NCBI GenBank assembly: GCA_017533785.1
Contig: JAFWII010000029.1
Coordinates: 1 to 64,000 of the forward strand
Origin: Erysipelotrichaceae bacterium
GTDB lineage: Bacteria; Bacillota_I; Bacilli_A; Erysipelotrichales; Erysipelotrichaceae
DNA: 64,000 nucleotides
Direction of reading: 5' to 3'
The first letter of the stretch is position 1. Every line of letters begins with the position of its first letter. A program made the translations under genes and the position numbers. The notes below the pieces were generated by a model. The model worked only from the letters and a program-made list of their open reading frames with translations, ran no database searches and was not told where the DNA came from. Positions 7,921-15,022 of this stretch are shown piece by piece.

Positions 7921-8848
7921 AGAACAGTTTGTTGAATTCCTTGGGAACCGGTGCGATCAGCGAGATCTTCTGCTTCGTCACCGGATGGATGAAGATCAGT
8001 TCGGATGCGTGCAGTCCGAGACGGTTGATGGGATCTTCCCCGTCCCCGTATTTCTCATCACCGATCACCGGATGACCGAGGTTTTCAAGCTGCACACGGA
8101 TCTGGTTCTTTCTGCCGGTCTCGATCACCACATCCAGCATCGAATAACGCGGATTCTCCTTCAGCACTTTGTAATTGGTGATCGCTTTTTTACCGCCTCT
8201 GTCTTCCGAGACATAGACGAGGTTGTTGATGTTTTCTTTCAGGAAGGAGACGATCCGGCCTTCCTTCTGCGACATTTTCCCGGAGACGACCGCGATGTAT
8301 TTACGCAGTTTGATATCCTCATTCCAGTGCATCTTCAGCATGGAATGCAACTTGATATCCTTGGCGAAGACCAGGACACCGGAAGTATCCTTATCGATAC
8401 GGTGCAGGATATACGGTCTTGCCTTGGGGTCTTTCGCCTTCAGATAGGCTGACGCATAACTGTAGGCGGACTCGCGGTTTTTATCCGATTCGACCGACAA
8501 AAGGCCGGAAGGTTTGTTGATGGCCAGGAATTCGTCATCCTCGTAGATGATCCATTTCTTGAAGGGCGAGCGTTCAGGTGTCTTGGGACCGGCGGCTTTA
8601 TCCTTTTTCAGATCGTCACGGACAGGATTCTTTGCGATCTTGACTTCATCGTCTTTTGCCAGCGGATAATCGAATTTCGTGACGACCGATCCATTTACCA
8701 GGACTTTATGGCCGCCCAAAAGGTTTTTTACGCTGTTGCGCGAAAGATCGAGTTTGCCCAACAGGTATTCCAAAAGTGCAGCGCTTCTGGCGACTTTCCA
8801 CTGATGGGTATATGCGATCGGTTTTGGTTCGTTTACATTCTTTTTCAT
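7919..8848 (-). CDS. RluD/RluA-family RNA pseudouridine synthase
   Basis: 309 aa. An N-terminal S4-like RNA-binding segment (LDLSRNSVKNLLGGHKVLVN, about residues 30-50) is followed by the catalytic domain. The catalytic motif PYILHRIDKDTSGVLVFA holds the Asp that attacks uridine. GRKNQIRVQLENLGHPVIGD and GLHASELIFIHP are further RluA-family motifs. It converts specific uridines to pseudouridine, probably in 23S rRNA. I start at 8848 (MKKNVNE): the longer reading frame crosses a terminator, and a TACAAT box ends seven bases before this ATG, giving a leaderless mRNA. Confidence 0.88.
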   Translation of the reverse strand: MKKNVNEPKPIAYTHQWKVARSAALLEYLLGKLDLSRNSVKNLLGGHKVLVNGSVVTKFDYPLAKDDEVKIAKNPVRDDLKKDKAAGPKTPERSPFKKWIIYEDDEFLAINKPSGLLSVESDKNRESAYSYASAYLKAKDPKARPYILHRIDKDTSGVLVFAKDIKLHSMLKMHWNEDIKLRKYIAVVSGKMSQKEGRIVSFLKENINNLVYVSEDRGGKKAITNYKVLKENPRYSMLDVVIETGRKNQIRVQLENLGHPVIGDEKYGDGEDPINRLGLHASELIFIHPVTKQKISLIAPVPKEFNKLF

Positions 8849-8855
8849 CGCTACT

Positions 8856-8884
8856 ATTGTACAGGAAAAGAAAAAGGAAGTTAA
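8856..8884 (-). promoter_or_regulatory. Promoter giving a leaderless pseudouridine synthase mRNA
   Basis: TTAACT (8879-8884), a 17-bp spacer and TACAAT (8856-8861) on the minus strand. The -10 box is seven bases from the ATG, so transcription should start within about 1 nt of it. The -35 box lies inside the 3' arm of the preceding terminator. Confidence 0.6.
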
Positions 8885-8916
8885 CAGCGTTCGCTCGCGG
8901 AACGCCGGCAACTTCC
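8862..8916 (-). terminator. Terminator after the ArsC/Spx-like gene
   Basis: On the minus strand GGAAGTT...GCGTTC pairs with GAACGC...AACTTCC (small internal loops), followed by TTTTTCTTTTCC. It overlaps the promoter of the next gene, so the two genes are separate units. Confidence 0.65.
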
Positions 8917-8949
8917 CGGATCATTGCTTTTCGGTCTTATTGAGCCGCA

Positions 8950-9309
8950 TCAGATACGTGGAAGAAACTCTTCGGCGTATTCACTCTCTTTGAATCCGAC
9001 CAGAACAGCATCCTCCTTCACCAGGATCGGGCGCTTCACCAGCATGCCGTCGCTCGCAAGCAGATCGAGCATCTCCTCGTCGCTCATGAACGGCAGTTTT
9101 CTGCTGAGTTCATATTCGCGGTACAATCTGCCGCTGGTATTGAAGAATTTGTTCAGAGGAAGACCGCTCAGTTTCTGCCACTGACGGAGTTCTTCCTTTG
9201 AAGGATTCTCTTCCTTGATCGGCCGGACCGGGATCTCGATCCCGTTTTCCTTCAGCCATTTCAGCGCCTTTTTGCAGGTGCCGCATTTTTCGTAACAAAG
9301 GATCTTCAT
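8950..9309 (-). CDS. ArsC/Spx/YffB-family thioredoxin-fold protein
   Basis: 119 aa. The N-terminus MKILCYEKCGTCKKALKWL has the CGTC motif at residues 9-12, and the later segment MLVKRPILVKEDAVLVGF is the ArsC-family signature with the conserved R-P. Family members are either Spx-like RNA-polymerase-binding redox regulators or arsenate-reductase-like enzymes. A CxxC, as here, is seen in both Spx/MgsR and other subgroups, so I leave the role open. It follows upp and a 26-codon ORF with one base between; that short ORF carries the ribosome site GGAGGAG. Confidence 0.8.
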   Translation of the reverse strand: MKILCYEKCGTCKKALKWLKENGIEIPVRPIKEENPSKEELRQWQKLSGLPLNKFFNTSGRLYREYELSRKLPFMSDEEMLDLLASDGMLVKRPILVKEDAVLVGFKESEYAEEFLPRI

Positions 9310-9310
9310 C

Positions 9311-9391
9311 TTATCTCCTCCACGGGATCATCATCAGGATCATGAATATGACGATAAGCAGGGCAGCGATCCGTTTCAGCCAGATCTTCAT
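9311..9391 (-). CDS. 26-aa single-helix membrane peptide
   Basis: The ATG at 9391 overlaps the upp stop by one base (TGATG), and the TAA is one base before the ArsC/Spx-like start. The product begins MKIWLKRIAALLIVIFMILM and ends with a short basic tail (PWRR): a basic end, one hydrophobic helix and another basic end, as in many small inner-membrane peptides. Coupling on both sides suggests it is translated. The alternative is that it is a chance reading frame that carries translation between upp and the next gene. No family known to me. Confidence 0.45.
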   Translation of the reverse strand: MKIWLKRIAALLIVIFMILMMIPWRR

Positions 9392-10065
9392 CACGGCTTC
9401 GCCGGCTTGGCGTTCTTGTAGCCATAGGTGCCGTTCAGACGGTCGCCGATGTCGCCGGCTGCGGTAACGATGAAGCCGTCGTCGTTCAGGCCGCCCGGAA
9501 TATACATCGCGGTGTAGATCTTGACGTCCGGATACTGTTCGTAGATCAGCTTGACGCCGACATCGGATGCAAAGATCGACATGACTTTGATCTTCTTATA
9601 GCCGGCTTCCTTCAGATATTTGATCGTAGTGGCGATGCTGCCGCCGGTCGCCAGCGCCGGATCGACGATGATCGCCGGATCATCTTCCGCATCGACCGGC
9701 ATCTTGAAGTAATATGTTACCGGCTGCAAGGTCTGCTGATCACGGTACAGGCCGACATAACCGACTCTCGCTGTCGGAAGCAGAGTCTTCAAGCCTTCGA
9801 CCATGCCGAGACCTGCACGCAGGATCGGAACGATCGTAAAGGTCTCGGCGAGGACCGGGGATTTCATCGTTGTCAGCGGAGCCTCGACTTCGATCTCCTT
9901 CGTCTTCAGATCTTTCAGGGCTTCATAGCCCATCAGGATCGTCAACTCGGTGATGATCTCGCTGAATTCCTTGGACCCGGTATTGATGTCACGAAGCTTC
10001 GTGATCTTATGTGCAACTAACGGATGGTCTTCGAAACTGACTACATTTTTGGCAAAATCTTCCAT
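9391..10065 (-). CDS. upp: Uracil phosphoribosyltransferase
   Basis: 224 aa, slightly longer than the usual 208-210 because of a C-terminal Lys/Pro extension. It makes UMP from uracil and PRPP in the cytoplasm. The PRPP loop is IIVDPALATGGSIATT, and the uracil-binding region is MYIPGGLNDDGFIVTAAGDI, close to but not identical with the standard A-P-E-G form. FTIVPILRAGLGMVEGL is the family's N-terminal signature. It lies divergent from pyrR and uraA, so the three form a local uracil salvage locus. A GAGGTC ribosome site precedes the ATG. Confidence 0.93.
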   Translation of the reverse strand: MEDFAKNVVSFEDHPLVAHKITKLRDINTGSKEFSEIITELTILMGYEALKDLKTKEIEVEAPLTTMKSPVLAETFTIVPILRAGLGMVEGLKTLLPTARVGYVGLYRDQQTLQPVTYYFKMPVDAEDDPAIIVDPALATGGSIATTIKYLKEAGYKKIKVMSIFASDVGVKLIYEQYPDVKIYTAMYIPGGLNDDGFIVTAAGDIGDRLNGTYGYKNAKPAKP

Positions 10066-10091
10066 ATGTCAATGACCTCTTTTCTTTTTTA

Positions 10092-10100
10092 ATCTTACCA
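10092..10100 (-). promoter_or_regulatory. Extended -10 promoter of upp
   Basis: TGGTAAGAT on the minus strand, about 27 nt before the upp ATG; no good -35 hexamer is visible. Confidence 0.4.
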
Positions 10101-10112
10101 TGTTTCTTTCCG

Positions 10113-10140
10113 TTGACGGTATTGCACTTTCATGTAAAAT
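10113..10140 (+). promoter_or_regulatory. Promoter giving a leaderless pyrR mRNA
   Basis: TTGACG (10113-10118), a 16-bp spacer and TAAAAT (10135-10140). Six bases (GAAGGC) separate the -10 box from the pyrR ATG, placing the transcript start at the A of the start codon. No ribosome site is present. Confidence 0.65.
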
Positions 10141-10146
10141 GAAGGC

Positions 10147-10707
10147 ATGACAGACAAGATCACTTTAAAGACAAAGGTCCGGCTGATGGACGAAGCGACC
10201 GTAAACAGAACGCTTATGCGCCTGTCCTACGAGATCATCGAGAAGAACCCCGACACCGCGAATGTCGCGCTGGTCGGCATCGAGACCCGCGGATATCCGA
10301 TGGCGGAGATCTTACGCAATAACATCCGCAAGAACACCGGCATCGAGCTGCCGCTCGGCTCCATCAATATCAAATACTACCGGGATGACCTCGAAAAGAT
10401 CGCGGATAATCCCGAACTCAGGAAAGCGGATCTGCCTTTTTCCGTTGATGGCAGACACATCATCCTCGTGGACGATGTCCTTTACACCGGCAGGACTGTG
10501 AGAGCCGCGATCGACGCCCTGTTCGATCTCGGACGTCCGTCCAAAGTCTCGCTGGCTGTGCTGGTCGACCGCGGTCACCGCGAACTGCCGATCCGTCCGG
10601 ATTATGTCGGCAAGAATGTGCCGACCTCCCATAATGAAGTGATAAGTGTCCATTTTGATTCTGTCGACGGCATGACCAATGTCGAGATCCGGGAGAAAGA
10701 ATCATGA
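10147..10707 (+). CDS. pyrR: PyrR bifunctional pyrimidine regulator / uracil phosphoribosyltransferase
   Basis: 186 aa. The PRPP-binding loop HIILVDDVLYTGRTVRAA (about residues 101-118) and ALVGIETRGYPMAE near residue 40 identify PyrR. The family binds pyr mRNA leaders in the presence of UMP to promote termination and has weak UPRT activity. The stop overlaps the next start by four bases (ATGA). A typical PyrR binding-loop sequence was not seen in the uraA leader downstream, so its RNA targets may lie elsewhere. The ATG follows a TAAAAT box by six bases, so the mRNA is probably leaderless. Confidence 0.92.
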   Translation: MTDKITLKTKVRLMDEATVNRTLMRLSYEIIEKNPDTANVALVGIETRGYPMAEILRNNIRKNTGIELPLGSINIKYYRDDLEKIADNPELRKADLPFSVDGRHIILVDDVLYTGRTVRAAIDALFDLGRPSKVSLAVLVDRGHRELPIRPDYVGKNVPTSHNEVISVHFDSVDGMTNVEIREKES

Positions 10708-11168
10708 GCAAGATCATCGTCAGTGCCTGTCTGCTGGGTATTCCCTGCCGTTACGACGGGAAATCCTGTCCCAACGAAAGAGTTCTGAAGCTCGCTGAAA
10801 AGCATACCCTGATCCCGGTATGCCCGGAACAGAACGGCGGCCTGTCTACGCCCCGCCCGCCGGCTGAGATCATCGACGGAAAAGTGATCAATAAGGTCGG
10901 GACTGATGTAAGCGAACAGTATCTGCGCGGCGCGCAGATCGCTTTGGATGTCGCTGAACTGAATCAGGCGGACTTCGTACTGCTCAAGGCCAAAAGCCCT
11001 TCCTGCGGCAAAGGCAGGATCTATGACGGCAGTTTCAGCGAGAAACTGATTCCCGGAAACGGGAAGACCGCTTCCCTTTTTCTTGAAAAGGGTTACATCG
11101 TTTTTAACGAAGAAGAAATCGACCTTTTAGAGTCTGCGCTTATTGACAAAGACGGGTCCAACCGATAG
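10704..11168 (+). CDS. DUF523 family protein
   Basis: 154 aa. The start MSKIIVSACLLGIPCRYDG, the segment LIPVCPEQNGGLSTPRPPAE and the late LLKAKSPSCGKG are the hallmark motifs of DUF523, with conserved cysteines in each (residues about 9, 15, 39 and 101) that could bind metal or a cluster. The function of the family is unknown. It is translationally coupled to pyrR (ATGA overlap). The promoter for the downstream uracil permease gene lies within its last codons. Confidence 0.85.
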   Translation: MSKIIVSACLLGIPCRYDGKSCPNERVLKLAEKHTLIPVCPEQNGGLSTPRPPAEIIDGKVINKVGTDVSEQYLRGAQIALDVAELNQADFVLLKAKSPSCGKGRIYDGSFSEKLIPGNGKTASLFLEKGYIVFNEEEIDLLESALIDKDGSNR

Positions 11169-11171
11169 ACT
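11143..11171 (+). promoter_or_regulatory. uraA promoter inside the DUF523 gene end
   Basis: TTGACA (11143-11148), a 17-bp spacer and TAGACT (11166-11171), which overlaps the DUF523 stop codon. The predicted start near 11178 gives a leader of about 137 nt. Confidence 0.6.
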
Positions 11172-11177
11172 TTACAT

Positions 11178-11314
11178 AGTTGCACGGCTATCTTTAAAGC
11201 CAATACGAGATATTGGTAAGATGCGCGGCTATAGACTGTATTCGGTCATTCCTTCGCATGCTTGCCTTGTCTCCGGACAAGGTTTTTATTTACCGGGGCA
11301 ACAGGAGGAAATGT
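11178..11314 (+). promoter_or_regulatory. uraA mRNA leader (attenuator, possible riboswitch)
   Basis: The leader can form a long hairpin (ATCTT...CCAATA CGAGA TATTGG...AAGAT, about 11190-11223) before a complete terminator at 11265-11291. The AGGAGG ribosome site lies at 11303-11308. This order implies control by premature termination. The segment does not contain the consensus loop recognised by PyrR and does not match purine, preQ1, PRPP or other riboswitches I could check by eye. It may sense a pyrimidine by an undescribed RNA or a divergent PyrR site. Confidence 0.5.
11265..11291 (+). terminator. Attenuator terminator before uraA
   Basis: CCTTGTC TCCG GACAAGG followed by TTTTTATTT, 24 nt upstream of the uraA start codon. 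Confidence 0.8.
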
Positions 11315-12787
11315 ATGAAACTGATCTATGACATCAACGACAAACCTTCGTTCTCACAGAACCTGGTCTTCGCCTTCCAGCAGATGATCGCCATCATGGC
11401 GGCTACCCTGCTCGTACCGATGCTGATGAGCAGCTATGCCATGAGCGATGGTTCCACTCTGAACTTCGATCCGGCAGCAGCCCTGTTCGGCGCCGGTATC
11501 GGCACGATCGTCTACCTCTTCTGCTCCAAGAGAAAGAGCCCGGTCTTCTTAGGTTCGTCCTTCACCTTCTTAGGTGCTTATCAGGCGATCATCGGCATGA
11601 ACTACGGTTACTGGGGCGTCGTCCTCGGCATCCTGTTCGCCGGTCTCGTCTACGTCGTCATCGCCTTCGTCATCAAGGCGGTCGGCAGCGACTGGGTAAA
11701 CAAACTGATGCCCACTGTCATCATCGGCCCGATCGTTACCCTTATCGGTCTTTCCCTCTCCGGCACAGCGACCGGATGGATGGCCACGAACGGCGGCGCA
11801 GTCTACAGCCTGCTCACGATCCTGATCGGCTTCATCACCTTCCTGGCGATCGTTTATGCTTCCGTTCACGGCAGCAAGAGCGTCAAGCTCATCCCCTTCA
11901 TCGTCGGCGTCGGCGTCGGCTACATCATCGCCCTGATCCTGACCCTCATCGGCAGAGCAGCCGGTATCGAAGGTCTGCAGATCATGAGCTTCCAGCCCTT
12001 TACAGACGCTTTCGTACCTTTCAGCCTCAGATCGATCATCGATCTTCCGAAATTTGTCTTCATGAGAGCGATCAATGAAACGCCGGCCAACGTCCTGCCG
12101 ATCGACGGCGCAGCTCTCGGCAATATCGCCCTGACCTTCGTCCCGATCGCAGTCGTTGAACTGGCCCAGCATATCGCTGACCATAAGAACCTCGGCAACA
12201 TCATCAACCGTGACCTGATCACCGATCCGGGTCTCGACAACACTCTGATGGGCGACGGTTTAGGTTCCATCGTTGGCGGCTTCTTTGGCGGTGCCGCGAA
12301 CACGACCTACGGTGAATCCATCGGCTGTGTCGCCATCACCGGCAACGCTGCCACATCCACGATCTTCACAGCCGCGATCGGCTGCATGCTGCTGAGCTTC
12401 TTCACACCGTTCGTTGCAGTCATCAACACGATCCCGAAATGCGTCATGGGCGGCGCCTGTGTCGCTCTGTACGGTTTCATCGCTGTCTCCGGTCTGCAGA
12501 TGATCAAACATGTCGATCTCGGTAACAATAAGAACCTGTTCGTTGTCTCCGCGATCTTGGTCGTCGGCATCGGCGGTCTGTCCCTGACCTTCGGTACGAA
12601 CCCGGCTACCGGCGGACCTCTGCTCACCATCACTGCCTTAGCGACCGCACTGATCGCCGGCATCCTGACCAACCTTGTCGTCAACGGCGGCAAGATGAGC
12701 AGCCCGGACGATATCGTCGACCCGCTCACAGCGTCTGTCGACCAGGTCGAGGAAGTGCCTTTCGAAGATACCAATAAGAAAAAATAG
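11315..12787 (+). CDS. uraA: Uracil/xanthine permease (NCS2 family)
   Basis: 490 aa starting at 11315 with AGGAGG six bases upstream; an ATG four bases earlier reads into a 6-codon dead end. It is a membrane protein with many hydrophobic segments (about 14 expected for NCS2). VFAFQQMIAIMAATLLVPML is the first helix, and PIAVVELAQHIADHKNLGNI plus GDGLGSIVGGFFGGAANTTY are NCS2 hallmarks that include the substrate-binding glutamate (VVELAQH). It imports uracil with protons. Position after pyrR and opposite upp supports uracil over purines. Confidence 0.9.
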   Translation: MKLIYDINDKPSFSQNLVFAFQQMIAIMAATLLVPMLMSSYAMSDGSTLNFDPAAALFGAGIGTIVYLFCSKRKSPVFLGSSFTFLGAYQAIIGMNYGYWGVVLGILFAGLVYVVIAFVIKAVGSDWVNKLMPTVIIGPIVTLIGLSLSGTATGWMATNGGAVYSLLTILIGFITFLAIVYASVHGSKSVKLIPFIVGVGVGYIIALILTLIGRAAGIEGLQIMSFQPFTDAFVPFSLRSIIDLPKFVFMRAINETPANVLPIDGAALGNIALTFVPIAVVELAQHIADHKNLGNIINRDLITDPGLDNTLMGDGLGSIVGGFFGGAANTTYGESIGCVAITGNAATSTIFTAAIGCMLLSFFTPFVAVINTIPKCVMGGACVALYGFIAVSGLQMIKHVDLGNNKNLFVVSAILVVGIGGLSLTFGTNPATGGPLLTITALATALIAGILTNLVVNGGKMSSPDDIVDPLTASVDQVEEVPFEDTNKKK

Positions 12788-12813
12788 TCCTCGCTTAAAT
12801 TCGAATAACGCAA

Positions 12814-12859
12814 AAAGATCTCCGATTCTGCTGATTGGCAGTTTCGGAGATCTTTATTT
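12814..12859 (+). terminator. Terminator after uraA
   Basis: A 12-bp outer stem AAAGATCTCCGA / TCGGAGATCTTT with an inner CTGC/GCAG stem, followed by ATTTGTTG. It may also serve the convergent minus-strand gene at 12908. Confidence 0.65.
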
Positions 12860-12907
12860 GTTGATTGAACTTCCACTAATAATCTTTGGCTTTCGAAAAC
12901 AAGCGAT

Positions 12908-13462
12908 CTATTTGATGAACCCTTCCATGATGCCTTTATAAATCTCGATCATCTTACGATCGGATTCTTTACTGCCGTCATATCCATTTATTACGCCGCA
13001 GTAATTCTCAGAAGGAGTTCCGGCTTTTATTGTAAAAAGCCAGGGCATATAAACTCCTTTTTCTCCGTTTCTCTCGGGGAGAACAGAACCCATGGCCGAT
13101 TCAAAACGATCAAGGTACGGGGTTAACGGATATACATCGCTATAACAATCTAAGTAGTAAATAGTTATATCTGTATCTTCTGCTGCTTCATTGATGAGTT
13201 TAACTGCTTCCTGACAGTTGGGACAACTTGCAGAACCGAGGTAAAAGACAGCCGAGCCTTTATCATTGATCAGTTCCAGTGCTTCTTCTGGTGTGATTCC
13301 AACAAAACAATGATCGACCGAGTTCATTCCTTTATAAGCGCTCATGTCTACTCTATATCCGCTGATTTTCGTTATTGGATACTGCTCTTTTAAGAAAGAA
13401 CAAGACACTATGAACGATGATGCAATAAGCAGCAAGATGAAACAGATGCAGCGTTTACACAC
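12908..13462 (-). CDS. Thioredoxin-fold lipoprotein (CPNC; bacteriocin-accessory type)
   Basis: 184 aa. I prefer the GTG at 13462, which has GGAGG eight bases upstream and gives a clean lipoprotein signal (CICFILLLIASSFIVSCS). An ATG at 13498 overlapping the previous stop is the alternative. The mature part has a thioredoxin-like fold with the redox motif in AVFYLGSASCPNCQEAVKLI. This arrangement resembles the PedC/BrcD-type accessory thioredoxins found beside bacteriocin genes, though the match is by motif only. It is exported and lipid-anchored, likely forming or reducing disulfides outside the cell. It is the third gene after an AgrD-like peptide ORF. Confidence 0.65.
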   Translation of the reverse strand: MCKRCICFILLLIASSFIVSCSFLKEQYPITKISGYRVDMSAYKGMNSVDHCFVGITPEEALELINDKGSAVFYLGSASCPNCQEAVKLINEAAEDTDITIYYLDCYSDVYPLTPYLDRFESAMGSVLPERNGEKGVYMPWLFTIKAGTPSENYCGVINGYDGSKESDRKMIEIYKGIMEGFIK

Positions 13463-13494
13463 TCTATCAACCTCCGAGGATAATTGTGAGCCAA

Positions 13495-14232
13495 TCATTT
13501 CGAAGCACCAAGATTTTGTTTCATTTGTATAAATTCATCTGCGTCTTTTGGAAATCGGATCTTTGTCACATCTTGCCAAACTTTCGCATCTGTCCTGTAG
13601 CCAAGTATTGCATCGTCTTCCAACGTCGATTCGTCTATAAGCATAAATGTGTCCGGATACGGGAGAATTTGATAGATTCCTCCACGAGCTTCTCTTCTTT
13701 TTCCGGTCACTAAATAGTATACGTTTCCCTCTTCGATCTGTGTGCCTTCGATTCTCCTGGTTACATACGCAGGGAGGTCGTATCCGTTTTCTTTGATTGT
13801 TCTAATTTGTTTTTCCAGAGATACTGGATCTTGTCCTTTTGCATATCTGTCAAACGGCAAGGTGCCACCAGCGATCGCGAAGCCAACGCATTCGCCTTCT
13901 TCGATGTCCCCAATAAACACTCTAACTATTTCCAGTTGTCCGTATGTATAGATTCCTCCATATACATTCGCATCGCTCCAATAATTATCATATCCATCAA
14001 TCGAATTGATCTTCGCGATAACGCATAATCCTATATCCTCTTCAAAAACCGGCGCTCTATCAGAAGATTCATCGATGGACAGAATTGTTTCATTGCCCTC
14101 AAGTTTCATTGCGGCTTTTCTTATCGTGTTCACCTGACCCTTATCTAAGCAGTTATTCCATTTGGTTTCGACAGAAGCAGAAGCGCACGAAACAGTCATT
14201 ATCATCAACAACACAACAAGTATTTTCTTCAC
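13495..14232 (-). CDS. Secreted lipoprotein of unknown function
   Basis: 245 aa. I start at the GTG at 14232 (MKKILVVLLMIMTVSCASAS) because GAGGTGG lies five bases upstream; another GTG lies three codons earlier. The lipobox-like V-S-C-A marks a lipoprotein or exported protein. The mature region is acidic with many Tyr and Gly residues (GGIYTYGQLEIVRVFIGDIE; GNVYYLVTGKRREARGGIYQ) and looks beta-rich. I recognise no family. It lies between an AgrD-like peptide ORF and a thioredoxin-fold lipoprotein gene, in the same AT-rich block. Confidence 0.6.
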   Translation of the reverse strand: MKKILVVLLMIMTVSCASASVETKWNNCLDKGQVNTIRKAAMKLEGNETILSIDESSDRAPVFEEDIGLCVIAKINSIDGYDNYWSDANVYGGIYTYGQLEIVRVFIGDIEEGECVGFAIAGGTLPFDRYAKGQDPVSLEKQIRTIKENGYDLPAYVTRRIEGTQIEEGNVYYLVTGKRREARGGIYQILPYPDTFMLIDESTLEDDAILGYRTDAKVWQDVTKIRFPKDADEFIQMKQNLGASK

Positions 14233-14307
14233 AACATCCACCTCTTATTCTAGTTGCCATATGAATACAGATTATTAATCGCAAGATTATTCACTTTCAT
14301 TTTATGA

Positions 14308-14463
14308 TTAATCTCCCTTTAATCGTGATACTCTAACAAGTTTCAGATTCTCCTTAAGTTTTCTTACATCTTTTTGATAATTGCCTCTAGTTGATGTGTT
14401 TGAAATAGATGAAATTGCAAGTTTTTTAAGTAACTCACATATTACTTCAAGAATGGATTGCAT
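14308..14463 (-). CDS. AgrD-like autoinducer precursor (short ORF)
   Basis: 51 aa with a very strong ribosome site (AGGAGG, nine bases before the ATG). Residues 1-19 (MQSILEVICELLKKLAISS) form an amphipathic helix like the AgrD leader. The centre S-N-T-S-T-R-G-N-Y is polar and ends in an aromatic residue, and the tail (QKDVRKLKENLKL) is highly charged. AgrD precursors have this three-part plan; the ring residue is usually Cys, but Ser is used in S. intermedius-group autoinducers, and here Ser or Thr would be needed. Fragments of an agr-type regulator and kinase lie 115 bp away on the other strand. No AgrB peptidase gene is visible. Confidence 0.45.
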   Translation of the reverse strand: MQSILEVICELLKKLAISSISNTSTRGNYQKDVRKLKENLKLVRVSRLKGD

Positions 14464-14577
14464 TTCCCCTTTCCTCCTGTCTATGGTTTCAATTTATCCA
14501 ATTGCAACCAATAAATCTATTTATTTGATGAATCGGGGGGGGTTAATTGTGATAAAGCCAAATTTCACATTATTTGA

Positions 14578-15014
14578 TCCAAATATATCTTAATCGGCTA
14601 TGTACGAAAAAAGGCATTTTATCATTACGATATGAATGGTGTTAAAAAGGCATTTATTAGCTACGCAAATAAAAGATTGTCGGACCTTTATATATTGGGA
14701 TATTGATTTACCTGAAACAAACGGATTTCAAGCTGCATATTTGATATATGAAAAGCAGCCTGACGCTTGTATCGTTTTTTGCACAATCCATAACGATCTG
14801 GACTTTGACTCGTTCAAGCTCAATCCATTTTACTTCGTTAAACAATGGTCATGAGTTTATTAAAACGCACAAAGAAGAAGAACATGGATATGGAGTCAAG
14901 ACAATTGAACAGGTAGCCGAGAAATATGGCGGATTTATATCCTATGCTCAGACTAAGAATCAACTCGTTGCAACAGTTCTACTCCCGCTAAGGATTATCG
15001 CTCAAGACAAATGA
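14578..15014 (+). pseudogene. Decayed agr-type response regulator fused to histidine kinase remnant
   Basis: Two broken pieces on the plus strand. The first reads as an AgrA-type receiver: NKRLSDLYIL, then after a frameshift near 14698 (an extra G) DIDLPETNGFQAAYLIYEKQ with the phospho-acceptor Asp, ending NPFYFVKQ. Its DNA-binding LytTR domain is missing. From about 14845 another frame continues as the end of an AgrC-type GHKL kinase: EEEHGYGVKTIEQVAEKYGG with the G-x-G ATP-lid motif, then VATVLLPLRI. So a deletion joined the end of the receiver to the end of the kinase. No start codon or ribosome site serves the whole. It is a relic of an agr quorum-sensing locus. Confidence 0.7.
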
Positions 15015-15022
15015 ATGGTTTT

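Noticed and set aside
11178-11264. Purine, preQ1 or PRPP riboswitch before uraA
   Set aside because: The conserved core sequences of these classes are absent on reading by eye.
14381-14593. 70-codon plus-strand frame
   Set aside because: It is antisense to the AgrD-like ORF, which has a far better ribosome site, and it has no recognisable features.
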